Of a stretch of DNA of 64,000 nucleotides, positions 33,649-42,033 are shown piece by piece. The first letter of the stretch is position 1; every line of letters starts with the position of its first letter. The notes beneath the pieces are model-generated. The model had not been told where the DNA came from. It made no database searches and was given only the letters and a program-made list of their open reading frames with translations. Source of the DNA: Burkholderia paludis (GTDB lineage Bacteria; Pseudomonadota; Gammaproteobacteria; Burkholderiales; Burkholderiaceae); the NCBI RefSeq assembly GCF_000732615.1, contig NZ_JPGL01000007.1, positions 186,001 through 250,000 of the forward strand. Direction: 5' to 3'. The translations under genes were made by a program, and so were the position numbers.

Positions 33649-33948
33649 ATGAAATCGCTCGTTTCCGCAGTCGTCGCCGCCGTCGCCCTGTCCGCCTCGT
33701 TCGGCGCATTCGCCCAAAGCACCGTCACCCGCGCACAGGTGCGCGGCGAGCTGGCCCAGCTCGAAAGCGCCGGCTACAAGCCGGGCCAGTCGAGCCCGTA
33801 CTACCCGGCCGACATCCAGGCCGCGCAAGCCCGCGTGCAAGCCGCCGACAACAGCGGCTACGGTGCGCAACCGGCCGCGACCGTCCAGGGCGGCGCACCG
33901 GTCGCGAAGGTGCAAAACCCGCGCGACTCGATCTACTTCGGCCACTAA
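33649..33948 (+). CDS. DUF4148 exported protein
   Basis: A 99-residue exported protein: signal peptide (1-22, ending AFAQS) then the DUF4148 core VTRAQVRGELAQLESAGYKPGQSSPYYPADIQAAQARV. It ends KVQNPRDSIYFGH, the normal terminus. DUF4148 proteins are small, abundant, stress-responsive periplasmic proteins almost confined to Burkholderiales, and their function is unknown. The start is the ATG at 33649 with CCGGAGG five bases upstream, discarding a 13-codon extension. Transcription ends at the hairpin at 33986. Confidence 0.93.
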   Translation: MKSLVSAVVAAVALSASFGAFAQSTVTRAQVRGELAQLESAGYKPGQSSPYYPADIQAAQARVQAADNSGYGAQPAATVQGGAPVAKVQNPRDSIYFGH

Positions 33949-33985
33949 GCCGGCCTCCGCGCGCCCCCTGCGCGCGGTTCGCGCC

Positions 33986-34019
33986 TGCAACGAGCCCGTC
34001 CCGCGACGGGCTCGTTGCA
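33986..34019. terminator. Bidirectional hairpin terminator
   Basis: A perfect 15-bp stem (TGCAACGAGCCCGTC / GACGGGCTCGTTGCA) with a CCGC loop lies between the convergent ends of the DUF4148 gene (33948) and the GGDEF gene (34048). There is no long T-run, so termination may be partly Rho-dependent. Confidence 0.6.
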
Positions 34020-34047
34020 CGTCTATGGCAGGGCCCGCGGGGCGCCG

Positions 34048-35826
34048 TCAGCGGCTGCCGCCCGACGCAACCCGGCCCGCCGCCCCATCCGCACCGGCCG
34101 CGCCGCCGACCAGTTCCTGATAGCGCACGCACACGCTCTGCGCGGACGCCTTCGCCGCGTACATCGCCGCATCGGCCTTGACGAGCAGTTCCTCGGCCGA
34201 CGCGCCGTCGGCCGGAAACTCGCTGACGCCGATGCTCGCACCGACGGCCACGCGCCGGTCGCCGAACTCCAGTTCCTCGGCCATCACGTGCTGGATGCGC
34301 GCGGCGACGTCGCCGATCACGGCCGGCGAGCGCACGTCCGCGATCAGCACGATGAATTCGTCGCCGCCGAGCCGCGCCACCATGTCGCCGCTGCGCAGCA
34401 CGTGACTCAGCCGTTTCGCGACCGCAACGAGCGCGCGGTCGCCGGCCGAGTGCCCGTGCTGGTCGTTGATCTGCTTGAAGCGGTCGAGATCGACGAACAT
34501 CACGGCCAGCCCTTCGCTCAGCGCCGCCGCCCGCCGGATCGCGGCGTCGAGATGCTCCATGAACAGCAGGCGATTCGGCAGCGTGGTCAGCGCATCGTGG
34601 CCGGCCAGGTGCGTGAGCTCCTGTTGCTTCGCGTGCAGCATCGCGACCTGCGTGCGGATCTCGACGCGCATGCTGTCGAAGCAGCGCGCGAGCACGCCGA
34701 TCTCGTCGGCGCGACCGACCGGCAGGCGCTCGGCGGCCTGATCGTCGAACACGTGCGTCGCGGCGCGCGCGAGTACCTGCAGCGGCTGCGTGATCGCACG
34801 GGCGAACAGGATCGCGAGGATCACCGCCAGCACGCTCGACACGAGCACCATCCGGACGATCCGCTCGCCGAGCATGCCCGCCGGCGCCAGCACGTCCGCA
34901 AGCGGACGCGCCATGCCGAGCACGACGAAGCGGTTGCCTTCGTCCTGACCGAACGGCGTGCGCGCGAATGCGAGCATCTGCCCCGGCGCCTCGGCGGGAT
35001 CGGCGAGACCGTCGAGGGTAACGTTTGCGCGCGCGCCGTCGAACAACGCGCGCGTGGCGCCGAAGTGCTCCTGCATCAGCACGCGCCGGCCGCGATCGAA
35101 GCCGAACGCCTGCGACGGATCGGGATGCACGAGGAAATCGCCCCACTCGTTCGCGAGATAGACCGCGTAGTCGTGCGGCAAGTCGCGCTCGAGCCGCGCG
35201 AACACGCGCGACAGCTCGACGTCGACGACGAGCGCGCCGGCGGTGCGGCCCGACGCGTCGACGACCGGCGTGCCCACGCGCAGGATCGGCTGGCCCTCGG
35301 CCGCGTGCGTGCCCGTCTCGTGGTTGATCACGATCGGCGACAGGTAGATATGGCCGGGCGCCGTGGCGAGCGTATCGAATACGTAGGAAAACTGTCCTTT
35401 CTCCTGGAACGCGCTTTCGGGCAGCACGACGACGCCGTGCGCATCGCGATCGACGCGAATGCGTTCCAGCCCGAAGTGCCCGCGCGCGATCAGGCGAATC
35501 TGCAGGTACTCCGGGTGATTGCTCATGAAGCTGTAAAACACCTGCTCGAGCCGCGCGCGCGGCGCGTCGTCCGGCTTGTCGGCGCCCGCGACGAGCGCCG
35601 ACGACGGCAACTGCGCGAGCACGAGCGCATCGTCCGCGACGTCGGACAGCGCGCTCGTGAAGCGCTGCCCGAGCAGCTGCGTCGACATCAGCAGGCTGTG
35701 CTGGGCTTCCTGCACGAGCATCGCGCGGTTCGCGCGATAGGTGTAATAGCCGGTCGTGCCGGATGCGATCACGCCGATGCACGCGAACAGCACCGACAGC
35801 TTCGACGTGAGCCCGAGCCGGATCAT
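34048..35826 (-). CDS. Membrane diguanylate cyclase with Cache and HAMP domains
   Basis: A 592-residue inner membrane enzyme producing cyclic di-GMP. Layout: first membrane helix (about 10-28), a large periplasmic double-Cache-like domain (about 30-330; HIYLSPIVINHETG, GALVVDVELSRVFARL), second helix (about 335-355, VLVSSVLAVILAILF), HAMP (about 357-410, ARAITQPLQVLARAA), and GGDEF. The catalytic signature GGDEF is intact at 487-491 and the inhibitory I-site RSGD is at 478-481, five residues ahead, so product inhibition is expected. No EAL domain. Its ATG overlaps the stop of the PotD-like binding protein gene upstream (ATGA), implying that the periplasmic binding protein feeds a signal into the Cache domain. 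Confidence 0.93.
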   Translation of the reverse strand: MIRLGLTSKLSVLFACIGVIASGTTGYYTYRANRAMLVQEAQHSLLMSTQLLGQRFTSALSDVADDALVLAQLPSSALVAGADKPDDAPRARLEQVFYSFMSNHPEYLQIRLIARGHFGLERIRVDRDAHGVVVLPESAFQEKGQFSYVFDTLATAPGHIYLSPIVINHETGTHAAEGQPILRVGTPVVDASGRTAGALVVDVELSRVFARLERDLPHDYAVYLANEWGDFLVHPDPSQAFGFDRGRRVLMQEHFGATRALFDGARANVTLDGLADPAEAPGQMLAFARTPFGQDEGNRFVVLGMARPLADVLAPAGMLGERIVRMVLVSSVLAVILAILFARAITQPLQVLARAATHVFDDQAAERLPVGRADEIGVLARCFDSMRVEIRTQVAMLHAKQQELTHLAGHDALTTLPNRLLFMEHLDAAIRRAAALSEGLAVMFVDLDRFKQINDQHGHSAGDRALVAVAKRLSHVLRSGDMVARLGGDEFIVLIADVRSPAVIGDVAARIQHVMAEELEFGDRRVAVGASIGVSEFPADGASAEELLVKADAAMYAAKASAQSVCVRYQELVGGAAGADGAAGRVASGGSR

Positions 35827-36953
35827 TTTCCGAACCGCTCCGGCCGGTCGCCCGACACGATGCGACGCCACAGCGATTCGCGGCGTCCGATATCCTCGAC
35901 CGGCTGGAGCCAGACGAGATGCTCGCGGCCGGCGTCGAGGCTCGGCGCCGGTTCGAGCGTGTTCGCGAGCCCCTGGCGCTCGGTCAGCCGCGCGCCGACC
36001 GCCGGTTCGAGCATGTAGTTGATCCACGCGAACGCCAGCTCGGGATGGGGCGCGGCGCGCGTGACGGCCCAGCAGTCCAGCCACGCGAGCGCGCCTTCGT
36101 CCGGGATCACGTAGCCGACGTCCGCGCCCGCGCGCCGCAGCAGTTCGACCTGCTGCGTGCCGTAGTTGCCGAACATCAGCGCCGCGCGATGCCGGACGAA
36201 CAGCGCGGTCGCCTCTTCGGGAAGCGTGTAGTACGTGAGCAGGTTGCGGCGCAGGTCGATCAGCTTGTGCGCGACGGCGAGCGTCTGCGCGGGCGACAGC
36301 CGAAACGGATCGGCATAGCCGAGCGCCAGCGCCGCGAACGAGAAGTTGTGCTCGGCGCTGTTGAAGTCGAGCACCTTGCCGCGGTAGCGCGGATTCCACA
36401 GCTCGCGCATCGAACGCGGCGCGACCGGAACCTGCTTGCGGTCGTAAATGAGCCCCATCGACGAATACGTGAATGGAATCGCATACGCGGCGCCGTCCTC
36501 CACGAGCCCGTCGATCGTCGCGAGCTGCCGGAAGTTCGGCAACTGCCGCCGCCGGTTCGGGATGCGCGACAGGTCGATCGGCGCGAGCAGCCGCTCGTGC
36601 GCGTAGCGCTGGATCTCGGCCGTGTTCGCGGCCAGCACGTCGTAGGGCGGCGGCGCGGCGCTGTGCATCCGCGCCCACAACGCTTCGTCCGAGTCGACGA
36701 ACGTCACCTCGACGCGCACGTGAAACCCGGCCTCGAACGCGTGGACGACATCGCCGTCCGCGTAGCCCGGCCATGCCAGCACGCGCAGCACGTTGTCGTC
36801 GAGGGTGTCGGGGGATGCGGAGAAAGCCGAAGGCGCGGGCGTCAGTAAACCCGCTGTCAATATGATAAGCAGCCTGCGCACGGCGATGCGTGCGCGCGTA
36901 CGTGCGCCGACACCCCTGTTCCAGCGGCCCCCGTCTGATTCGCCCGGCTGCAT
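35823..36953 (-). CDS. PotD-like periplasmic substrate-binding protein
   Basis: A 376-residue extracellular solute-binding protein of the polyamine (PotD/PotF) type. After a cytoplasmic Arg-rich start and a signal (RLLIILTAGLLTPAPSAFSAS, about 28-48), the binding-protein motifs follow: VLRVLAWPGYAD, VTFVDSDEALWARM, YDVLAANTAEIQRYA, YAIPFTYSSMGLIYDR, GYVIPDEGALAWLDCWAV. No ABC permease or ATPase genes are adjacent; instead the next gene is a diguanylate cyclase overlapping by four bases. This recalls Vibrio NspS-MbaA, where a PotD-like protein senses norspermidine or spermidine and controls c-di-GMP. The start at 36953 gives a normal signal peptide; the open frame extends 40 codons more. Confidence 0.88.
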   Translation of the reverse strand: MQPGESDGGRWNRGVGARTRARIAVRRLLIILTAGLLTPAPSAFSASPDTLDDNVLRVLAWPGYADGDVVHAFEAGFHVRVEVTFVDSDEALWARMHSAAPPPYDVLAANTAEIQRYAHERLLAPIDLSRIPNRRRQLPNFRQLATIDGLVEDGAAYAIPFTYSSMGLIYDRKQVPVAPRSMRELWNPRYRGKVLDFNSAEHNFSFAALALGYADPFRLSPAQTLAVAHKLIDLRRNLLTYYTLPEEATALFVRHRAALMFGNYGTQQVELLRRAGADVGYVIPDEGALAWLDCWAVTRAAPHPELAFAWINYMLEPAVGARLTERQGLANTLEPAPSLDAGREHLVWLQPVEDIGRRESLWRRIVSGDRPERFGK

Positions 36954-37110
36954 TCGACTGTCCTTTTTCGAGTCGATGCGATATCCCGCAACGACACCAT
37001 AAAACGTACGGTCGCGCAATCGGAAGAAGCCGTACACGGCGCGCGCATCCGCCGGCAGCGGTGCGCGCCGCACGGTTGCGCCGGGCCGTTGCCGGCGGCC
37101 GGAACGAACC

Positions 37111-37833
37111 TCAGCGCCAGGCTTGCGAGAACTCCGCTATCACGCGCGACAGGTGCGCGCGCATCGCCTCGCGCGCCACGGCCGCATCGCGCGCCATGAT
37201 CGCCGCGAAGATCCGCTGGTGATCCTCCTGCGAGGCCTCGCGCAGCGCGGTCGAGTGGAAGTGCTCCTCGATCTTGTCCCACAGCGGATCGCTGCGCGCG
37301 CAGTCCCACATCGCGGTGACCATGTGCAGCAGCACCGTGTTGCCGGTCGACTCCGCGATGCGCAGGTGGAACTGGCGATCGGCCGCGTCGTACGCGACCT
37401 TGTCGTCCATCCGTTCGCGCATCGTCGTCAGCGAGACAAACAGCCGGTCGAGATCGGCATCCTTGCGCTCGGTCGCCGCGAGCGCCGCCACTTCCGCCTC
37501 GATCAGCCCGCGCGCGCGCAGCGTCTCGATCGGGCCCGGGCCGCGCGGCACCTCGAACGTCACCGGCCGCGCGGCATCGGCCGCCGATACGTAGATGCCC
37601 GAACCGATCCGCACCTCGACGATCCCCTGCACCTCGAGCGCGATGATCGCCTCGCGCACCTGCGTACGGCTCACGCCGAACTGGTCGGCCAGGCTGCGCT
37701 CCGACGGCAGCCGCGCGCCGGCCTCGAACGCGCCGGCGGCCACCATCGCGTGAATCTGCCGCGCAAGGCCGATATAGGAGCGGTCTGCGGCATCGGTATC
37801 GCGCCCGGCTGGCAGGCTGGAAAGATCGGTCAT
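37111..37833 (-). CDS. GntR/FadR-family regulator of hexuronate genes
   Basis: A 240-residue FadR-type regulator. The winged helix is in residues 25-85 (GARLPSERSLADQFGVSRTQVREAIIALEVQGIVEVRIGSGIYV), and the all-helical FCD ligand domain runs from about 95 (RARGLIEAEVAALAA, metal-binding His in FHLRIAESTGN and HFHSTALREASQEDHQRI). This is the ExuR/UxuR architecture. It is divergent from mannonate dehydratase and a sugar-acid transporter, and the gap contains three TGGT-type operator sites. The expected behaviour is repression relieved by a hexuronate-derived ligand. Start chosen at MTDLSSLPAG, five codons inside the frame. Confidence 0.9.
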   Translation of the reverse strand: MTDLSSLPAGRDTDAADRSYIGLARQIHAMVAAGAFEAGARLPSERSLADQFGVSRTQVREAIIALEVQGIVEVRIGSGIYVSAADAARPVTFEVPRGPGPIETLRARGLIEAEVAALAATERKDADLDRLFVSLTTMRERMDDKVAYDAADRQFHLRIAESTGNTVLLHMVTAMWDCARSDPLWDKIEEHFHSTALREASQEDHQRIFAAIMARDAAVAREAMRAHLSRVIAEFSQAWR

Positions 37834-37887
37834 CGAAAAGGCTCGCAACGGGCTGGCCGGCGCCGTCGCGGCGCCGGATCGTCAAAA

Positions 37888-38009
37888 TGGTACACCAATT
37901 TCGGGAGATATCCGGTGCGCAGCATCAGACGAAGCCGCCAAGCATCTCGGAAAGCCCGAGTCCGGCCCGAACAACTGGTAAACCACTATCCCGTCAAACT
38001 GGCATACCA
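37888..38009. promoter_or_regulatory. Three FadR-type operator sites
   Basis: TGGTACACCA (37888-37897), TGGTAAACCA (37976-37985) and TGGCATACCA (38000-38009) are near-identical 10-bp sites with TGGT/ACCA half-sites, the pattern bound by FadR-subfamily GntR proteins. Two flank the uxuA side and one the regulator side of the divergent gap, suitable for autoregulation and repression of the catabolic genes. Confidence 0.7.
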
Positions 38010-38092
38010 CTCATAATCCGCACACCGTCGACGGGCCGGCATGCCGCCGCCCGCTCGCCCGCTGCATGAACCGCCAGCCAGGAGCCGCTCCA

Positions 38093-39163
38093 GTGAAGAT
38101 GTCATTCCGTTGGTACGGCGAGTCCGATCCGGTCTCGCTGCAATACATCCGCCAGATCCCGGGCGTCACGCACATCGTGTCCGCGATCTACGACGAACCG
38201 GTGGGCGAAGTCTGGCCCGCGCACAAGATCGACGCGCTGAAGGCGACGATCGAACGCGCCGGCCTGCGGTTCGAAGTCGTCGAATCGGTGCCGGTGCACG
38301 AGGACATCAAGCTCGGCAAGCCGGGCCGCGACCGCCTGATCGACAACTACCGGCAGACGATCCGCCATCTCGGCGCGGCCGGCGTTCGCGTCATCTGCTA
38401 CAACTTCATGCCCGTGTTCGACTGGACGCGCACCGAGCTGTCGAAGACGCTCGACGACGGTTCGACCTGCCTCGCGTTCAGCACCGAAGAAGTCGACCGG
38501 ATCGATCCGAACGACGGCATCGCACTGCCCGGCTGGGATTCGAGCTACCGGCCCGAGCAGCTGCAGGCACTGCTCGCCGACTATCGCGACGTCGACGAGG
38601 CCGCGCTGTGGGCGAACCTCGAATACTTCCTGAAGGCGATCATTCCCGTTGCCGAGGAAGCCGGCGTGAAGATGGCGATCCACCCCGACGATCCGCCGCG
38701 CCCGATCTTCGGGTTGCCGCGCATCGTGAAGAACCGCGACGATCTCGCGCGCATCGTGCGGATCGTCGATACGCCCGCGAACGGTCTGACGCTGTGCTCG
38801 GGCTCGCTCGGCGCGGGCCCGCAGAACGACGTCGAGGCGCTCGTGCGCGAGTTCGGCGCGATGGGCCGCATCCACTTCGCGCACATCCGCAACGTGAAGG
38901 TCGACGCGAACGGCGATTTCGAGGAAACCGCGCATCTGTCGAGCTGCGGTTCGCTCGACATCGCGGCGATCGTGAAGGCATACCACGACACCGGCTTCTC
39001 CGGCTACGTGCGCCCCGACCACGGCCGCATGATCTGGGGCGAGACGGGCAAGCCCGGCTACGGCCTGTACGACCGCGCGCTCGGCGCGGTCTACCTGAAC
39101 GGCCTGTGGGAAGCGCTCGCGAAGTTCGACCGCGCAGCGCAAACGTCCGAAGCCGCACGATAA
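38093..39163 (+). CDS. uxuA: Mannonate dehydratase
   Basis: A 356-residue enzyme of the xylose-isomerase-like TIM-barrel family that dehydrates D-mannonate to 2-keto-3-deoxy-D-gluconate in glucuronate catabolism. UxuA hallmarks are [67 protein letters not shown] and [10 protein letters not shown], with the conserved metal ligands His, Cys, His and Asp lying in these blocks. The E. coli enzyme is 394 residues; this shorter form is typical of Burkholderia. GTG at 38093 (GGAG eight bases upstream) or ATG at 38099 is the start. It is first in a probable operon with the MFS transporter. Confidence 0.95.
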   Translation: MKMSFRWYGESDPVSLQYIRQIPGVTHIVSAIYDEPVGEVWPAHKIDALKATIERAGLRFEVVESVPVHEDIKLGKPGRDRLIDNYRQTIRHLGAAGVRVICYNFMPVFDWTRTELSKTLDDGSTCLAFSTEEVDRIDPNDGIALPGWDSSYRPEQLQALLADYRDVDEAALWANLEYFLKAIIPVAEEAGVKMAIHPDDPPRPIFGLPRIVKNRDDLARIVRIVDTPANGLTLCSGSLGAGPQNDVEALVREFGAMGRIHFAHIRNVKVDANGDFEETAHLSSCGSLDIAAIVKAYHDTGFSGYVRPDHGRMIWGETGKPGYGLYDRALGAVYLNGLWEALAKFDRAAQTSEAAR

Positions 39164-39233
39164 GCACCCATCGAGACGGCCGGCGCAGCGGATCGCCGGT
39201 CGTCCGCCACGACATTCCGCGCGGAGACACTGC

Positions 39234-40544
39234 ATGCCACGCATCCGATGGGCCATGATCCTGATGTGCTTCCTGGCCAACGTCATCAACTTCATCGACC
39301 GCGCCAACCTCGCGATCGCCGCCCCCAGCATTCGCGCCGACCTCGGCCTCGACGCGGTCGGCATGGGGCTCGTGCTGAGCGCGTTCTTCTGGACCTATGC
39401 GTTCCTGCAACTGCCGGCCGGCTGGTTCATCGACAAGGTCGGCGTGCGCGTGAGCCTCGCGCTCGCCGTGGGCTGGTGGTCGGTGTTCACCGTCGCGACG
39501 GGCGCCGCGCGCGGCCTCGGGCAACTGGTCGGCGTGCGGCTGATGCTCGGCGTCGGCGAGGCGGCCGCGATCCCGTCGTTCGCGAAGGTCGCGTTCAACT
39601 GGTTCCCGCGCAGCGAACGCGGGCTCGCGAGCAGCATCTTCGACAGCGGCTCGCGCGTCGGCTCCGCACTGTCGCTGCCGCTCGTCGCGTGGCTGATCTC
39701 GATCGTCGGCTGGCGCGGGTCGTTCGTGATCACGGGCGGCATCGGCATCGTGTGGGCGCTCGCGTGGTGGTTCCTCTATCGCGACCCGGAACGCTATCGC
39801 GCGATCGCGCCGGACGCCGTCGACGCGCTGCTCGCCCAGCGCGCCGCACCGGTCGTTGCGGGCGCAACCGATATGCCGAAGGTGTCGTGGCTCGACCTGT
39901 TCCGCTACCGCACCGTGTGGGGCATGATGATCGGCCTGTTCTGCCTGAACTTCGCGATCTACTTCTTCATCACGTGGTTCCCGAGCTATCTGCTGCAGTC
40001 GCGCGGCTTCTCGCTCGCGTCGCTCGGCACCTGGGGCATGCTGCCCGCGCTGCTCGCGATCCCCGGCGGCTGGCTCGGCGGCTACGTGTCGGACAGCCTG
40101 TTCCGTCGCGGCTGGAGCGCAACCGCCGCGCGCAAGACCTGCCTCGTGCTCGGGATGCTGCTGTCGTCGTCGATCGCGCTGTCCGCGTTCGTCGAGAACA
40201 CGTGGGCCTGCCTCGGCCTGTTCGCCCTCGCCTACGCGAGCCTGTCGTTCGCGGGCGCCAACGTGTGGACGCTCGTCGGCGAGGTCGCGCCGACGCCCGC
40301 GCACGTCGCGTCGCTCGGCGGCATCCAGAACTTCGCGGGCAATCTCGCGGGCATCTTCATCACGACGTTCACCGGCGTGATGCTGTCGATCACGAAAGGC
40401 TCGTTCGTCGTGCCGCTCGCGGTGGCCGGCGCGTTGTGCGTGGTCGGTGCGCTGTCGTACCTGTTCGTCGTCGGCAAGGTCGAGCCGCTGCCGCCGCTGC
40501 GCAGCGGCGCGAACGGGCGGAACGCGGAGCCGAACGCGGCGTGA
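39234..40544 (+). CDS. MFS transporter, anion:cation symporter (hexuronate) type
   Basis: A 436-residue, 12-span MFS permease of the ACS family that includes ExuT, GudP and GarP. Signature: NVINFIDRANLAIAAPSI at the start, LMLGVGEAAAIPSFAKVAFNWFPRSERGLAS and IYFFITWFPSYLLQSRGFSLASLG. Together with uxuA (70 bases upstream) and the FadR-type regulator this indicates uptake of glucuronate, galacturonate or a related sugar acid. The ATG at 39234 has GGAGAC six bases ahead. Exact substrate specificity is not visible. Confidence 0.92.
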   Translation: MPRIRWAMILMCFLANVINFIDRANLAIAAPSIRADLGLDAVGMGLVLSAFFWTYAFLQLPAGWFIDKVGVRVSLALAVGWWSVFTVATGAARGLGQLVGVRLMLGVGEAAAIPSFAKVAFNWFPRSERGLASSIFDSGSRVGSALSLPLVAWLISIVGWRGSFVITGGIGIVWALAWWFLYRDPERYRAIAPDAVDALLAQRAAPVVAGATDMPKVSWLDLFRYRTVWGMMIGLFCLNFAIYFFITWFPSYLLQSRGFSLASLGTWGMLPALLAIPGGWLGGYVSDSLFRRGWSATAARKTCLVLGMLLSSSIALSAFVENTWACLGLFALAYASLSFAGANVWTLVGEVAPTPAHVASLGGIQNFAGNLAGIFITTFTGVMLSITKGSFVVPLAVAGALCVVGALSYLFVVGKVEPLPPLRSGANGRNAEPNAA

Positions 40545-40562
40545 TGCATCGGTGCCGCGTGC

Positions 40563-40591
40563 GGGGCGCCGGCCATGCGTGCCGGTGCCCC
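40563..40591. terminator. Possible hairpin terminator
   Basis: GGGGCGCCGGC and GCCGGTGCCCC pair over 11 bases with one G-T, around a 7-base loop, between the ends of the transporter gene and the convergent interrupted gene at 40614. No T-run follows, so strength is uncertain. Confidence 0.4.
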
Positions 40592-40613
40592 GTTCGCGTG
40601 AACGGCTTTCGTT

Positions 40614-41645
40614 CTAGTTCGGCAGCGCGAACGCGTCTTCGGGCGGGCTGCCCAGATTCGTTGCAGCGGCGTCGATGCGCAGCGATCCGACGATGCGGGA
40701 CGCATCGCGTTCGACGGCATCCCTGAGCGTCATCGGGCCCGTTACACGCACCCACAGGATGTCGGCGCCGACCAGCACGATACGCTCCACCGCGAACTAC
40801 GATTTCTTCGGGTCGACAACCCGGCCGTCGATCGACGGATAGCCGAGAAACGTGCCGCGCACCGCACGCGCGTCGAGCGTGCGGTAGTCCGCTTCCAGCG
40901 ACTCGAAGCAGCGCGTGGCGATTTCCGGCGCACCGTATTGCAGCCGGCTGGCGACCAGCAACGTGTCGATCCCGCCGTGGGCCAGCAGCGTCTCCGCCGA
41001 TCTCGGCGCTTGCGGGCCGGGATGGGCGAACCAGAGTGTCCTGTCGCTGAACCGGCCCGGCACGCTGAGCATGAAATGGCCGTCCGTCGAGCGCGCGACG
41101 GTCCATCCGTCGGCATCCAGCTGGCCGACTCCCTTTTGCCGGAAGATGCCGCGCGTGACGTCGTCGCGCTTCGGCGACGGTGCCGGCGCGATGACGATTT
41201 CCGGCAGCGCGGCCGGCGCGCTGGCCGCCGCGGAAGCGGACGCGCCGCCGGGATGGAACGTCAGGTTCACCCAGCGCACGCGATGCTCGGGCGGCGGCGG
41301 AAACGGCAGGCTCTTGCGCACCGCCGCGATCATCGCGGCGTCGAAAATCTCCGATCCGCTCGACTGCCGGACGCTGGCTTCGACGATCTTCCCGTGCGCG
41401 TCGACCAGCAACGCCAGCCTGGCTTCGGCCGATTCAGGCAGGCTCGCCGGGCTCGTGAAAACCAGGTTGGCTCGAATCAGCGCGCCGAGCGTTGCCGCAT
41501 AGGCCGTGTCGTCCGTGGGCCGGGTCGGCATGCCGGTCGCGGCCGCCCCCGGTTCCGTCAATGCAGCGACGTCGACAGGCCATGCTGCGTAGAGCGCGAG
41601 CATCGGGATGCAGACAACCCGCCAGTTCGGTTTCGACAACGGCAT
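40614..41645 (-). pseudogene. TonB-like exported protein interrupted by an in-frame amber codon
   Basis: From MPLSKPNWRVV the frame encodes a signal peptide, a TonB-C-like domain (ARLALLVDAHGKIVEASVRQSSGSEIFDAAMIAAVRKSLPFPP, about 72-115), an Ala/Pro linker and a C-terminal domain (DGHFMLSVPGRFSDRTLWFAHPG, ETLLAHGGIDTLLVASRLQ). At codon 283 (40797-40799) a TAG interrupts it in VDPKKS-TAG-FAVERIVLVG, after which 60 further codons (ERIVLVGADILWVRVTGPMTL) continue in the same frame to a natural stop at 40614-40616. The downstream part is clearly coding in bias and content, so the original product was about 343 residues. A point mutation or sequencing error explains it; a truncated 282-residue product may still be made. 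Confidence 0.8.
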
Positions 41646-42033
41646 CAGCGTGTGGTTTTGATCGTTTTGATATCGGGACGAGCGGCGCACCGGACGGGCG
41701 TGCATGGCGCTCCCCGCGCATGCCCATCGAAAGCACTGTCCGGTCGCAAGAACCCCGCCAGCCTAATGACTGGCCGCCGCGAATGCAACTGCCTTCCGCG
41801 CACGCGCGTGTCGTTCGCCCGGCAGGGAGACGAAGGCAGGCCGACGCTGAATCCCCGCCCCATCCGATCGAGGCGACGCTATCGGCCAAGCGCTGGCCCA
41901 TCGGTATCGCGCACAACGTTTGCGCGCCGCTACCGCCGCGTTCCGGATGACCGCCCGCACGGGCGCCGGCTTTCCTTTTACCCGCGTCCATCGGACAATG
42001 AGCCGCCGCGCGCCACGCGCCCCGCCCACGCCG
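41646..42033. other. Divergent intergenic region
   Basis: A 388-base gap between the TonB-like gene and the MocR gene, containing the promoters of both; near 41650-41680 it is AT-richer (TGATCGTTTTGATATC). Frames here are Arg-rich and unsupported. Confidence 0.5.
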
